From positions 1 through 64,000 of the forward strand of contig NZ_VNHW01000004.1 in NCBI RefSeq assembly GCF_008124835.1: a stretch of 64,000 nucleotides of DNA, written 5' to 3'. Made by a program: the position numbers and the translations under genes. The notes beneath the pieces were generated by a model, which saw only the letters and a program-made list of their open reading frames with translations, ran no database searches and was not told where the DNA came from. The number at the start of each line of letters is the position of its first letter. Within the stretch, counting starts at the first letter, position 1. This document shows positions 34,753-43,900 of this stretch, in pieces. The stretch is from Blastococcus xanthinilyticus (lineage in GTDB: Bacteria; Actinomycetota; Actinomycetes; Mycobacteriales; Geodermatophilaceae).

Positions 34753-34779
34753 CCCACCGGCCCGTGCCGCGCGCCCGGT

Positions 34780-34796
34780 GGAGCGGCAGCCGCTCC
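34780..34796. terminator. Small hairpin between convergent genes
   Basis: GGAGCGG (34780-34786) pairs with CCGCTCC (34790-34796) around a CAG loop. It lies between the stops of the sucrase/ferredoxin-like gene and the convergent lactamase-fold gene and may end both transcripts. Confidence 0.45.
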
Positions 34797-34799
34797 CGG

Positions 34800-35591
34800 T
34801 CAGGCCGCCAGCTCGACCCGCTCGCCGATGGGCAGCCAGCGGAACCGGCCGCGCACGTCGGCCGGCGCCCGGGCGAGCTCCTCCTCGACGGCGGCCCGCC
34901 CCTCCCGGAAGTGCGACCAGCCCTCGTAGTGCACCGGGACGGCCGTCCGCAGACCGGTCAGGCGGCACAGCTCGATCGCCTGGCGCGCGGTCATCGAGTA
35001 GCGCACCGGGCCGGTCACCGGGAACCGGACGCCGCCCAGGTGCAGGAGCGCGGTGTCCACGTCCAGCCGGTCGGCCATCTGCCGGACGCCGTCGAAGAGC
35101 ACCGTGTCCCCGGAGATCCAGAGGACGCCGGCCTCCTGACCGGCCCACCGCAGCGCGAAGCCGACGACGTGGCCGGCGACCGGCCGGCTCAGCGGTGGTC
35201 CGTGCCGCGCCGGCGTGGCGGTCACCTCGATGGGAGGCCGCCCCGGTGCGACGAGTTCCGTGCGGTCCCAGGCCCGCAGTCCGCGGACGGTCCCGCCGAG
35301 GCGCCGCGCGCCCGCCACGGTGGTCACCACCAGGCCGGCCGAGGGCAGCAGCGCCCGGCCGGCGTCGTCGAGGTTGTCGGCGTGGTGGTCGTGGCTGAGC
35401 AGGACGACGTCGACCGGGAGCACGTCCGCGGCCGCGAGCGCCGGCCCGGCGACCTTGCGGGACGACGTCCCCCAGCCGAAGGCGTACCTCCGGCCGGGGG
35501 CGTCGAACGTCGGGTCGACCAGCAGCCGCCACCCCCCGACCTCGACGAGCACGGTCGGCCCGCCGACGTGGGTGAGGCGGACTCCCTTCAC
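34800..35591 (-). CDS. Metallo-beta-lactamase fold hydrolase (UlaG-like)
   Basis: A 263-residue cytoplasmic hydrolase. It starts VKGVRLTHVGGPTVLVEVGG and has the metal-binding motif LLSHDHHADNLDDAG, typical of the UlaG/UPF0173 branch, with further ligands in ISGDTVLFDGV and PVHYEGWSHF. The substrate is not known; relatives open lactone or phosphodiester rings. The GTG start at 35591 overlaps the stop of the upstream alpha/beta hydrolase by 4 bases. Confidence 0.85.
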   Translation of the reverse strand: MKGVRLTHVGGPTVLVEVGGWRLLVDPTFDAPGRRYAFGWGTSSRKVAGPALAAADVLPVDVVLLSHDHHADNLDDAGRALLPSAGLVVTTVAGARRLGGTVRGLRAWDRTELVAPGRPPIEVTATPARHGPPLSRPVAGHVVGFALRWAGQEAGVLWISGDTVLFDGVRQMADRLDVDTALLHLGGVRFPVTGPVRYSMTARQAIELCRLTGLRTAVPVHYEGWSHFREGRAAVEEELARAPADVRGRFRWLPIGERVELAA

Positions 35592-36454
35592 TGCCGGCCG
35601 GCCGCCTGGGGCTGCGGCAGGGTGTGCGCCACCGCCCACTCCAGGGCGTGGTCGGCGATGGCCTGCCAGCCCTCCTGGGCCGGGAGCAGGTGCGCGTAGC
35701 CGGGGTACTCCTCGACCTCGGTGACGAGCGCGGCGTCGTAGTGCCTGGCGTTGGACCGCTGCACGCTCGGCGGCATGATGTGGTCCTCGCTGCCGGAGAT
35801 GAACAGCAGCGGTGGCCGGTCCGGGTTCTCGTAGTCCACGGCGGCGTCCTGGGGCCCCGGCATGAAGTTGGCGAGCACCGAGTCCCAGAGAATCCGGCCG
35901 GACGCCGGGACGTGGTACCGCTCGTACAGCGCCCGCGACTCCTCGTCGCTGAACGTGTTGGTGAAGGCGTAGTGCCACTGCTCGGGTGACAGGCCCACGG
36001 CGCGGTGCCGGTTCGCCGGGTTCCTGAACGCCACGAACGTGGACCGGAGCTGCGACAGGGGCAGCACGCGGACGCCCTCGGTGGGAGCAGAGTTCAGCAC
36101 GACGCCGACCGCACCGTGGCCGCGGTCCAGCAGCAGCTGCACCAGGGCGCCCCCGGCGGAGTGACCGATGAGGATCGGCGGCTTCTCCAACTCCCGGACG
36201 ACGGCCTCCAGGTGCGTCGTGATCGTCTCGAGGGTCAGCTCCGCGATGACGGTCGGGTCGGCGTTGAGCGCCTCCACCTCGACCTCGAAGCCTGGGTACC
36301 CCGGTGCCAGAACGCGGTAGCCCTTGGCCTCGTAGTGGGTCTTCCAGTGCTCCCAGCTGCGGGGCGTCACCCAGAAGCCGTGCACCAGGACGATGGTGTC
36401 CGGCCCGCCGGGAGCCGGTCCGCCGGCCGGTCGCGGGGTGGGGATCTCGGTCAT
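35588..36454 (-). CDS. Alpha/beta hydrolase
   Basis: A 288-residue hydrolase. Signatures are IVLVHGFWVTPRSW (oxyanion loop), the nucleophile in LIGHSAGGALVQLLL, an acid near FISGSEDHIMPP and the catalytic His in YPGYAHLLPAQEGW. It lacks a signal peptide, so it is probably cytoplasmic. It is transcribed with the lactamase-fold gene. The substrate cannot be told from sequence. It lies 10 bases downstream of a decayed hydrolase gene. Confidence 0.87.
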   Translation of the reverse strand: MTEIPTPRPAGGPAPGGPDTIVLVHGFWVTPRSWEHWKTHYEAKGYRVLAPGYPGFEVEVEALNADPTVIAELTLETITTHLEAVVRELEKPPILIGHSAGGALVQLLLDRGHGAVGVVLNSAPTEGVRVLPLSQLRSTFVAFRNPANRHRAVGLSPEQWHYAFTNTFSDEESRALYERYHVPASGRILWDSVLANFMPGPQDAAVDYENPDRPPLLFISGSEDHIMPPSVQRSNARHYDAALVTEVEEYPGYAHLLPAQEGWQAIADHALEWAVAHTLPQPQAAGRQ

Positions 36455-36464
36455 GTCGTTCCTC

Positions 36465-36714
36465 TCACGCCCGCGCGAAGGCGAGCAGGTCGGTGTTGAA
36501 CTCCTGTTCGTGCGCTCCGAAGAGGCCGTGCGGCGCGCCCGGGTAGACCGTGAGCTCGGCGTCCTTCAGCAGCTCAGCGGTCTTCGGTGCCGAGTTCGCG
36601 AACGGCACGACCGGTCGTCGCCTCCGTGCGCCCGTGGCTGAGGACGACCGGCTGACCGGCGCCCCAGTCCTCGTCGAAGATGTCGGTGGCGTCGGTGGTG
36701 GTGATCGAGGCCAT
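36465..36714 (-). pseudogene. Remnant of an arylesterase/chloroperoxidase-type hydrolase
   Basis: The minus strand from ATG 36714 encodes MASITTTDATDIFDEDWGAG followed by QPVVLSHG, the start of a non-heme chloroperoxidase/arylesterase-type alpha/beta hydrolase. About 30 residues in, the family sequence stops. The other end of the same family (ELTVYPGAPHGLFGAHEQEF then NTDLLAFARA, with the catalytic His) appears in a different frame up to 36465. Intact members are about 275 residues, so roughly 190 internal residues, including the nucleophile Ser, are missing. The junction is near 36625-36640. The gene cannot be functional. Confidence 0.8.
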
Positions 36715-36933
36715 GCGCTCCCCTTGGGCTGGATCAGTTGCTGGGTCGCCCGATGCGCAGAACCTGGCACCGCTGCGGCCCGGCGCATCGGCTGTCCGTG
36801 CACACCTCTGGCTCGTCGCTGCACGACCTGTTCACGCCCCGGACGGTTCCCGTGGCCCTGCCGCTCTGCCACGCTGGGCGCACCCGACGCCGGGGGCGCC
36901 GCCGGTCCACGACCCGTCCGCCGGGAGACGACG

Positions 36934-37890
36934 ATGCAGCTGCTGGACACCGCCACCGTCGCCCCCGAGCACCGGGTGGACGCGTTCCGCGCGGCGTTCG
37001 ACCAGGCGTCGGTTCCCTGCCGCATCGAGCACCTCGCCCCGGCCGACCGGGTGCACTCGCGCATGCACCTGTGGCACTTCGGGGACGCGAACCTGTTCAC
37101 CACCGACGCCTCCGGCTTCCGGCTCGTGCGCACGCCCCGGCACCTGCGCATGGCCGGCCCAGAAGTGGTCGCGCTCGCGGTGCAGGCCAGCGGCGTCGGC
37201 CGGTTCGGCCAGCTCGAGACGCAGTCGCTCGTGCCGGCCGGGCAACTGATGCTCAGCGACCTGACGGCGCCCTACGAGTTCTCGTGGGCCGACACCGGCG
37301 GCTCCCGCGCCTTCCAGATCGCCTACGACCGGTTGGCGTTACCGCCCGACGTCGTGCGCGCAGCCGCTCCCCGGCTGCGCGGCAGCCCGTTGCACGACCT
37401 GGTCCGCGATCACCTGGTGCGGCTGTCCCGGGACGCCGGACGACTGTCGGCGGACCCGGGCGCGACCTCGCTCGGGACGGCGACGATCGAGCTGGTGCGT
37501 GCGCTGCTCGTCTCCGCGGCCGGCGACGACCGACATGCCGCGGCCGTCCGCGAGGAGACCCTCCTGACGCGGGTGCTGGCCTACGCCCGGGCCCACCTGA
37601 CCGAGCCCGACCTGACGGCGCCGCGCCTGGCCGCGGTGCACAACGTCTCCGTGCGGCAGCTGTACAAGGTCTTCGCTGCGGCCGGGCTCCACCTGGAGCA
37701 GTGGCTCATCGTCGAACGCCTGGAGCTGGCGCGCGCCCGGCTCGTCTCCCCGACGGGGCGGTACCGCTCCGTGGCCGCCGTCGCCCGGAGCTGTGGCTTC
37801 GCCGACCCGAGCCACTTCAGCCGCCGCTTCCGGCAGGAGTACGGGCTCACGCCGCGGGAGTGGCGGGAGCGGTCCGGCCCGACCCCGTGA
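36934..37890 (+). CDS. AraC family transcriptional regulator
   Basis: A 318-residue regulator. The N-terminal part resembles the AraC-binding-like domain of NphR-type regulators (VDAFRAAFDQASVPCRIEHL). The C-terminal 100 residues form the double helix-turn-helix (LAAVHNVSVRQLYKVF; VAAVARSCGFADPSHFSRRF then RQEYGLTPREWR). ATG 36934 has a GGGAG site upstream. It is divergent from the hydrolase remnant and may have controlled it. The inducer is unknown. Confidence 0.9.
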   Translation: MQLLDTATVAPEHRVDAFRAAFDQASVPCRIEHLAPADRVHSRMHLWHFGDANLFTTDASGFRLVRTPRHLRMAGPEVVALAVQASGVGRFGQLETQSLVPAGQLMLSDLTAPYEFSWADTGGSRAFQIAYDRLALPPDVVRAAAPRLRGSPLHDLVRDHLVRLSRDAGRLSADPGATSLGTATIELVRALLVSAAGDDRHAAAVREETLLTRVLAYARAHLTEPDLTAPRLAAVHNVSVRQLYKVFAAAGLHLEQWLIVERLELARARLVSPTGRYRSVAAVARSCGFADPSHFSRRFRQEYGLTPREWRERSGPTP

Positions 37891-37908
37891 CGGGCCCGGG
37901 CGCGGCGG

Positions 37909-39099
37909 TCAGGTGAGGGCACGCCCCCGGGCAGCCAGCAGCGGGATCGCCAGCTCGGTCGCGGTGAGCGAGCCGTGGTATGCGGCCAGCCGGCTGGGGC
38001 CCGGCTCCAGGCGGGGGGTGATCAGCGCCCAGCTGCCTCGGGCCAGTGCCACGACGTCCCCGATCCGCGCCGCGAGGGCGTCGTCCACCCGGCCGAAGAT
38101 CCCGCTGGCGACGGCCTCGTCCCGGCCGACCACCCACGCCCGGTTGCCGAGCACGCCGCGCCAGCGGTCCAGGACGTCGGCCTCGGCGCCGGGCTCGGTG
38201 TGCACGTACCGGGCGCGGGGCTCACCGGCGAGCAGCCGGACGCCGTCGGCGAGATCGGGCTCGTCGTCGAGGTCGAGGCGGGTGTGCGCCGGGACGTCGA
38301 GCATCCCGTGGTCGGCGGTGACCAGGAGCGCGGCGTCGTCGGGCAGGCCGTCGACCAGCTGGGCGACGACCCGGTCGACCAGGGCGAGCTGGGCGCGCCA
38401 GCTGGGTGAGTCGACGCCGCGGACGTGCCCGGTGAGGTCGAGCTCGGCCATGTACCCGTAGACCAGCGCCCGGGGCCCGGCGTCGAGCGCGGCCCGCACG
38501 AGGGCGGTGAGATCGCCGGGCCCGACCGCCCCGGTGTACTCCGCGCCCCGGTAGGCGGCGACGGTCAGCCCCGAGCCGGCGTAGGCCCAGGGGCCCACCG
38601 CGGTGACCGCGACCCCGTCGGCGGCGGCCCGCTGGAAGACGGTCGGCTGCGCCACCCAGGCGGCCGGATCGGGGTCGTCGGCCCACTGCGTGTGGTTGAG
38701 GGTGCGACCCTCCCCGGGCACCTCAGTGACGAAGCCGAGGACACCGTGGCTGCCCGGCGGGAGGCCGGTGCCCAGCGTGGTGAGGCTGACCGGCGTCGTG
38801 CTGGGGCAGGGGGCGGCGAGGTCGCCGGCCGGGCTGGTCATCGCGGCCAGGGTGGGGGCGAGGTCGGCGTGCGCGCGGACCAGGTCCGCGCCCAGACCGT
38901 CGACCAGGAGGACGGCCACCCGCCGGGCGCCGTGCAGCGCGGCCGTCAGATCGAGGGGGTCGGCCGGCAGGTCGCCGCGGGGCACCGCGGTGCCGAGCGC
39001 CGCCGCGACCCCCGGCAGGACGTCGGCGAGGGTCGCGGTGCCGTAGGCAGGGCGGTGCAGGTCGGCGGGGAGCCCGCCGGCGCCGTCCGCCGATGTCAC
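37909..39099 (-). CDS. Alkaline phosphatase superfamily nucleotide pyrophosphatase/phosphodiesterase
   Basis: A 396-residue protein of the type I phosphodiesterase/nucleotide pyrophosphatase group. The first metal Asp lies in AVLLVDGLGADLV, the nucleophile Thr in CPSTTPVSLTTLGTG, and further ligands in LVTADHGMLDVP and YHGSLTATELAIPLL. No signal peptide is evident. The start is GTG 39099, overlapping the stop of the methyltransferase by 4 bases. Homologues are widespread near cell-envelope and metabolic genes of actinobacteria; the natural substrate is unknown. Confidence 0.87.
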   Translation of the reverse strand: MTSADGAGGLPADLHRPAYGTATLADVLPGVAAALGTAVPRGDLPADPLDLTAALHGARRVAVLLVDGLGADLVRAHADLAPTLAAMTSPAGDLAAPCPSTTPVSLTTLGTGLPPGSHGVLGFVTEVPGEGRTLNHTQWADDPDPAAWVAQPTVFQRAAADGVAVTAVGPWAYAGSGLTVAAYRGAEYTGAVGPGDLTALVRAALDAGPRALVYGYMAELDLTGHVRGVDSPSWRAQLALVDRVVAQLVDGLPDDAALLVTADHGMLDVPAHTRLDLDDEPDLADGVRLLAGEPRARYVHTEPGAEADVLDRWRGVLGNRAWVVGRDEAVASGIFGRVDDALAARIGDVVALARGSWALITPRLEPGPSRLAAYHGSLTATELAIPLLAARGRALT

Positions 39100-39830
39100 G
39101 GGCGGGTGGCGAGCAGGTGCAGGCCGGCGGCGACCTCGCGGTAGGGCGAGACCTCGGCCAGCGCCAGCTCCAGCTGCCGGACGTCGGCCGGATCGGCGCC
39201 GGAGGCGGTCTCCAGCAGGTCGGCGACGACCGAGACGCCGCGCCAGGCCCCGGGGGTCAGCCCGGCGCCCTCGACGAGGGCGAGCAGCGCCTCCGGCGTG
39301 AACCGGCGGCGGGCCGGCCGGCCTGGGGCCGGGCCCCGGTCGCCGAGCACGGCCAGCGCGTCGGCGGGCTGCCCGGCCAGCGCGCGGGCGAGGACGCCCC
39401 CCGCCCGGTTGGCGACGGCGAGGCTCACCTGCCCGCCGGGGCGCAGGGCGCCGGCGATCTCCCGGAGGGTGACGGCCGGGTCGTCGACGACCTCGAGGAC
39501 GGAGTGGCAGAGCGCGAGGTCGTAGCCGCCGTCGTCGGCGAGGACCTCGTGCAGCAGGTCTCCGTCGCCCTGGACGCCGCGGACCCGCTCGCCCACCCCC
39601 GCCGTCTGCGCCCGGCGGTGCAGCGTGGCCAGGGCGTCGGCGCTCGGGTCGACCACGGTGAGGGTGTGCCCCAGGCGGGCCAGCGGAACGGCGAACATGC
39701 CGCTGCCGCCGCCCACGTCGAGCACCCGCAGCGCCACGCCGGTGTCCACCAGGGGGTCCAGGGCCGCCCAGACGGCAGCGGTCCGGGCGGGCAGCTGCTC
39801 CGCGCTCGGCGAGGCAGATTCGGTCGGCAC
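39096..39830 (-). CDS. Class I SAM-dependent methyltransferase
   Basis: A 244-residue methyltransferase. Motif I is VALRVLDVGGGSGMFAVPLA, followed by VVDPSADALATL, GDGDLLHEVLADDGGYDLAL and CHSVLEVVDDPA, a standard Rossmann methyltransferase order. The closest functional analogues by appearance are the tRNA cmo5U-type and UbiE-like methyltransferases, but the substrate is not identifiable. GTG 39830 has a TAGGCT hexamer 7 bases upstream. Confidence 0.85.
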   Translation of the reverse strand: MPTESASPSAEQLPARTAAVWAALDPLVDTGVALRVLDVGGGSGMFAVPLARLGHTLTVVDPSADALATLHRRAQTAGVGERVRGVQGDGDLLHEVLADDGGYDLALCHSVLEVVDDPAVTLREIAGALRPGGQVSLAVANRAGGVLARALAGQPADALAVLGDRGPAPGRPARRRFTPEALLALVEGAGLTPGAWRGVSVVADLLETASGADPADVRQLELALAEVSPYREVAAGLHLLATRP

Positions 39831-39837
39831 CCCCCGG

Positions 39838-39843
39838 AGCCTA
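39838..39843 (-). promoter_or_regulatory. Putative -10 element for the methyltransferase operon
   Basis: TAGGCT on the minus strand is 7 bases before GTG 39830, with no ribosome binding site in between, as expected of a leaderless message covering the methyltransferase and phosphodiesterase genes. Confidence 0.45.
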
Positions 39844-39921
39844 GTGGCGGCCGCAGGCCGCGGCCCTCCTGCAGGGTCCCGCCCGGACCGTGCGGGCGGT
39901 GGGGCGCAGAAGGGCCGTTCG

Positions 39922-40401
39922 TCAGGCGGGAACGCTGTCGGCAGCGCGCCGGACGGCCGCCACGTCGATGCGGCGCATCTGGAACATCGCCTCGGCCGCG
40001 CGCTGGGCGCGGCCCGGATCGGGGTCGCCCAGCAGGGCCGGGAGCTCCACCGGGATGACCTGCCATGAGACGCCGAACCGGTCCTTGAGCCAGCCGCACA
40101 TGCTTTCCTCGCCGCCCTCGGTGAGGCGGGTCCAGTAGTGGTCGGCCTCCTCCTGGTCGGCGCACATGATCTGGAAGGAGATGGCCTCGCTGTGCGGGAA
40201 CTGCGGCCCGCCGTTGAGCGCCACGTACTCCTGGCCGTCCAGGGTGAAGCTCACCGTCATCGCGGTTCCCTCCGGCATGGGCTGGCCGGGGCCGTAGCGG
40301 GTGACCTGGCCGATGGAGCTGTTCGGGAAGATCGTGGTGTAGTGGGCGGCGGCCTCCTCGGCCTGACGGTCGAACCAGAGGCACGGGATCTGCTGGGGCA
40401 T
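39922..40401 (-). CDS. VOC family (PhnB-like) protein
   Basis: A 159-residue protein of the vicinal oxygen chelate superfamily, PhnB/3-demethylubiquinone methyltransferase-like branch. Signatures are CLWFDRQAEEAAAHYTTIFP, FTLDGQEYVALNGGPQF and WLKDRFGVSWQVIPVEL, plus the AAEAMFQMRRIDVAAVRRA tail. These proteins lack methyltransferase folds and their function is mostly unknown. ATG 40401 follows an AAGGAG site. Confidence 0.88.
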   Translation of the reverse strand: MPQQIPCLWFDRQAEEAAAHYTTIFPNSSIGQVTRYGPGQPMPEGTAMTVSFTLDGQEYVALNGGPQFPHSEAISFQIMCADQEEADHYWTRLTEGGEESMCGWLKDRFGVSWQVIPVELPALLGDPDPGRAQRAAEAMFQMRRIDVAAVRRAADSVPA

Positions 40402-40526
40402 CGCGGGCTCCTTCGCGCACCGGCCGGGCGCCGGTGTCGAGGAGTGGACCGCCCCGGGCCGGTGAACTCATCGGTCGTTTACCGGCCCGCCGGGCTCGGG
40501 CACTGGTCTCGGTGCCAGCACCGTGA

Positions 40527-40670
40527 CGATCCAGCACCGAGACGATCCAGCACCGAGACGATCCAGCACCGAGACGATCCAGCACCGCGACGATCCAGCA
40601 CCGCGACGATCCAGCACCGCGACGATCCAGCACCGCGACGATCCAGCACCGCGACGATCCAGCACCGCGA
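40527..40670. repeat. 16-base tandem repeat array, nine copies
   Basis: Nine head-to-tail copies of CGATCCAGCACCGMGA (M is A in the first three, C in the last six) run without a break. A partial unit precedes them, together with a small palindrome CGGTGCCAGCACCG at 40510-40523. The array ends 16 bases before the start of the small lipoprotein gene, so it occupies the place of its promoter and leader. A 16-base unit cannot encode a repeated peptide in one frame. Confidence 0.92.
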
Positions 40671-40686
40671 CGATCGAGGAGATCCC

Positions 40687-40872
40687 ATGGCCCGCTCCGT
40701 CCGCCCCCGCCTGATCCGCACCACCGCTGCCGCGTTCGCCATCGCCGCCGCCTCCGTGACCACCGCGGCCTGCGGCGACGACGTCGTCGACGACGGCGTC
40801 GAGCAGAACGTCGAGGAGGGCATCACCGACCTCGAGGAGGAGGTCGACGACGCCACCGACAACGAGGGCTGA
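40687..40872 (+). CDS. Small acidic lipoprotein
   Basis: A 61-residue protein. ATG 40687 has GAGGAG 5 bases upstream. A basic start (MARSVRPRLIRTT), a hydrophobic stretch and the lipobox TTAAC make it a likely lipoprotein with the modified Cys at residue 30. The mature part is only about 30 residues, almost all acidic (DDVVDDGVEQNVEEGITDLE, then EEVDDATDNEG). No family is recognised. The tandem array lies directly upstream. Confidence 0.75.
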   Translation: MARSVRPRLIRTTAAAFAIAAASVTTAACGDDVVDDGVEQNVEEGITDLEEEVDDATDNEG

Positions 40873-40934
40873 GCCGCACGCGCCCCCGCTGCCGGTGCTC
40901 CCGCGGCACGTGGTGGGGGCGGCGGGGCCCTCGT

Positions 40935-43900
40935 TCAGTGCCCCGAGCTGCCTGGGCTGGAGTGCCAGAGCTTGCGCGGCGGCGCAGACGCCGCGCGGCG
41001 GGCTGCGGTCGACGCGTCGTCCCCGGCCGGCTTGATGTCGGCGTAGGGCGACATCCGGAACCCGGTGGGGTGCACCAGCACCGGCTTGACCACCACCGGC
41101 CGGGACCCGCGCGAGGCCGCGGCCCCGGTGATCGCCTGCTCGGTGTACTCCCCCGGTGCCGCCATCAGCTCGGCGACCGCCTCCAGCCCCCCGGCCTCCC
41201 ACGCCTCGTGCAGCGCCGGCAGCTCCCAGGCCCCGGTGGCCCGCAGGGACATCCCCCGCGGCCCGGTGCGGCGCAGCACCCCGCGGATCACCAGCAGCCA
41301 CGAGTGGAAGACCGTCGCGGCGTAGGGGCCCTGGGCGTCCTCGAAGAACGTCGAGTCGGTGCACCCGGTGCCGTCGTCCAGGGTCACGAACACCACCCGG
41401 CGGCCGGACCGGATCGGCGGGGTCTGGGTGGCCACCTTCACCCCGGCCACCAGGACCTCCGCGCCGCTGCGGCAGCCGAGCAGCTCCCCGGCCGGCACCG
41501 CGCCGATCGCGGACAGGAACGGCCGGTAGAAGTCGACGACGTGCCGGCTGGCGTCCAGCCCCAGCACCTCCAGCTCCGCGCGCACCAGTTCCGCGTCGGT
41601 GAACTCGGGCAGCCCGCTGCTCGCAGCAGGGCTGGGCGCGGCCACCCCGTCCTGCTCCGCCGGATCGCCCCCGGGCTCCTCCTCGGGTAGCCCCAGCCCC
41701 ATGAGGTCCAGGCTCAGCTGCCCGTCCGAGGCGGCCCGCGCCCCGCTGCGGCTCCACCGGTCCAGCTCGCTGATCTGCAGCAGCAGGTCCCGCCGGGTCA
41801 CCTGGCGGCGGCGGCGCGTCGGCCGGCCGGCCTCGCGGTCCCGCATCCCGAAGCCGTAGAGCGAGTCGAACCCGCCCGCCAGCACCAGCCGCTCGACCAC
41901 CGGCCGGGACACCGACGCCCGGGACCAGAAATCCGTCAGTGACCGGTACGGCTGCCCGGTGACGACCCGCGCCACCTCGTCGTCGGAGATGCCCTTCACG
42001 TCGGCCAGGGACAGCCGGATGCCGTACCGGGTGGGGTCCGGCATCGCCGCCGGCATCCACTCCGGGCGCCGCCACCCGCCCTGCTCCTGACCCTCACCCT
42101 CCACCTCATCCTCAGGGTCGGCCGCATCGTCCCGGTCCAGCCGCTCGACGCGGTAGCTCCCGACCGACGCGTTGACGTCGAGCCCGAGCACCCGGATCCC
42201 GAAGTTGCGGGCGTCGTCGAGGATCAGCCGCTTCGGGTACATGCCCGGGTCGTGGGTGAGCACCCCGGCGAGGAAGGCCGCCGGGTGGTGGGTCTTCAGC
42301 CAGGCCGACTGGTACGTCGGCAGCGCGAACGCCGCCGCGTGCGCCTTGCAGAAGCCGAAGGACCCGAAGGCGACGAGCACCTCCCACACCTGCTCGGCGA
42401 CCTCCACCGGGTAGCCGGCCTGCAGCGCGCGCGGGACGAACCAGGCACGCACCTCGGGGTGGGCGTCCTTCTCCCCCAGCGCCCGGCGCACCTCGTCGGC
42501 CTCGGCCAGGGTGCAGCCGGCCATCCGGGACACGACCTGCAGCACCTGCTCGTGGAAGACCACGACCCCGGCGGTCTCGGCGAGCGCGAACTCCAGGTCG
42601 GGGTGCGGGTACTGCGCCTCCCGCCAGCCGTTCCGGGCCATGAGGAACGGGGTGACCATGTCGCTCTTCACCGGGCCGGGCCGGAACAGCGAGATGTCGA
42701 TGACGATGTCCTCGAAGGTCTGCGGCCCGAACTTGCCGACCAGTTCCCGCTGCCCCGGTGACTCGATCTGGAACATCCCCAGGGTCCGGGTGCTGCGGAT
42801 CAGCTCGAAGGTCGTCGGGTCGTCGCGCGGGACGGCGTCGATGTCCACCGTCTCCTCGTCGACCCGCTCGATCTCGTCGAGGGCGTGCGCGATCGCCGAC
42901 TGCATCCGGATGCCGAGCAGGTCGAGCTTGAGCAGGCCCAGCTCCTCGACGTCGTCCTTGTCGAACTGGCTCATCGGGTAGCCCAGGTAGCTGCTCTCCA
43001 CCGGCGTGCGGTCCAGCAGCGTGGCGTCGGACAGCAGCACCCCGCAGGGGTGCAGCGCGATGTGCCGGGGCAGCCCGTCGAGCCGGGAGACGAGGTCGAA
43101 CAACAGGTCCAGATCACCCGAGCCACCGGACCGCTTCGACCCCAGCCGGCTGGCCCGCAGCTCGGGCAGGTCGCGCAGCGCGGCGTGCACCTGGTTGGCC
43201 CGGATGTGCGGAAAGGCCTTGGCGACGGCGTCGACCTCCGCCTGCGGCAGGCCCAGCGCGGCGCCGACGTCGCGGATCGCGTGCCGCACCCGGTAGGTGT
43301 CCATCATCGAGATGCAGCTGACCCGGTCGGCGCCGAAGCGGTCGATGACCGCGTCGTAGACCTCCATCCGCCGCGCGGACTCCACGTCGATGTCGATGTC
43401 GGGCAGCTGATGGCGCAGCGGCGAGAGGAACCGCTCCATCAGCAACCCGTAGCGCAGCGGGTCGACGTCGGAGATGCCGAGCAGGTAGGTGACCAGGCTG
43501 CCGGCGCCCGAGCCCCGCGCCGCCGCGCGGACCCTCAAGCTCTTGATGAGGTCGACCACGTCGGCGACGGTGAGGAAGTAGGAGGGGTAGCCGAGGGAGT
43601 CGATCACCGCCAGCTCCTCGTCCAGCCGCTGGCGCACCCGCGCCGTGGGCGCCATGCCGCGCCGGCCCAGCCCGGCCTCGCAGCGGGCGCGCAGCACCTG
43701 GGCCGGCCCCATCCCACGCTCGGCCGGCGTGGTGACGACGTCCAGCTCCGGGTAGCGGACGCTGCCGATCCCGAGGTCGCCGGCGGGGTCGACGGCGCAC
43801 TGCTCGGCCAGCCGCGCGGTGCGCTCAAGCAGCCGCGCTGCTGCGTCCCGGTCGGGACCCACCAGGTCCTCGGCGACCTCGGCCATCTCCTTGCCCGACT

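Noticed and set aside
40527-40670. CRISPR array
   Set aside because: The 16-base units are contiguous, with no spacers and no cas genes nearby; it is a simple tandem repeat.
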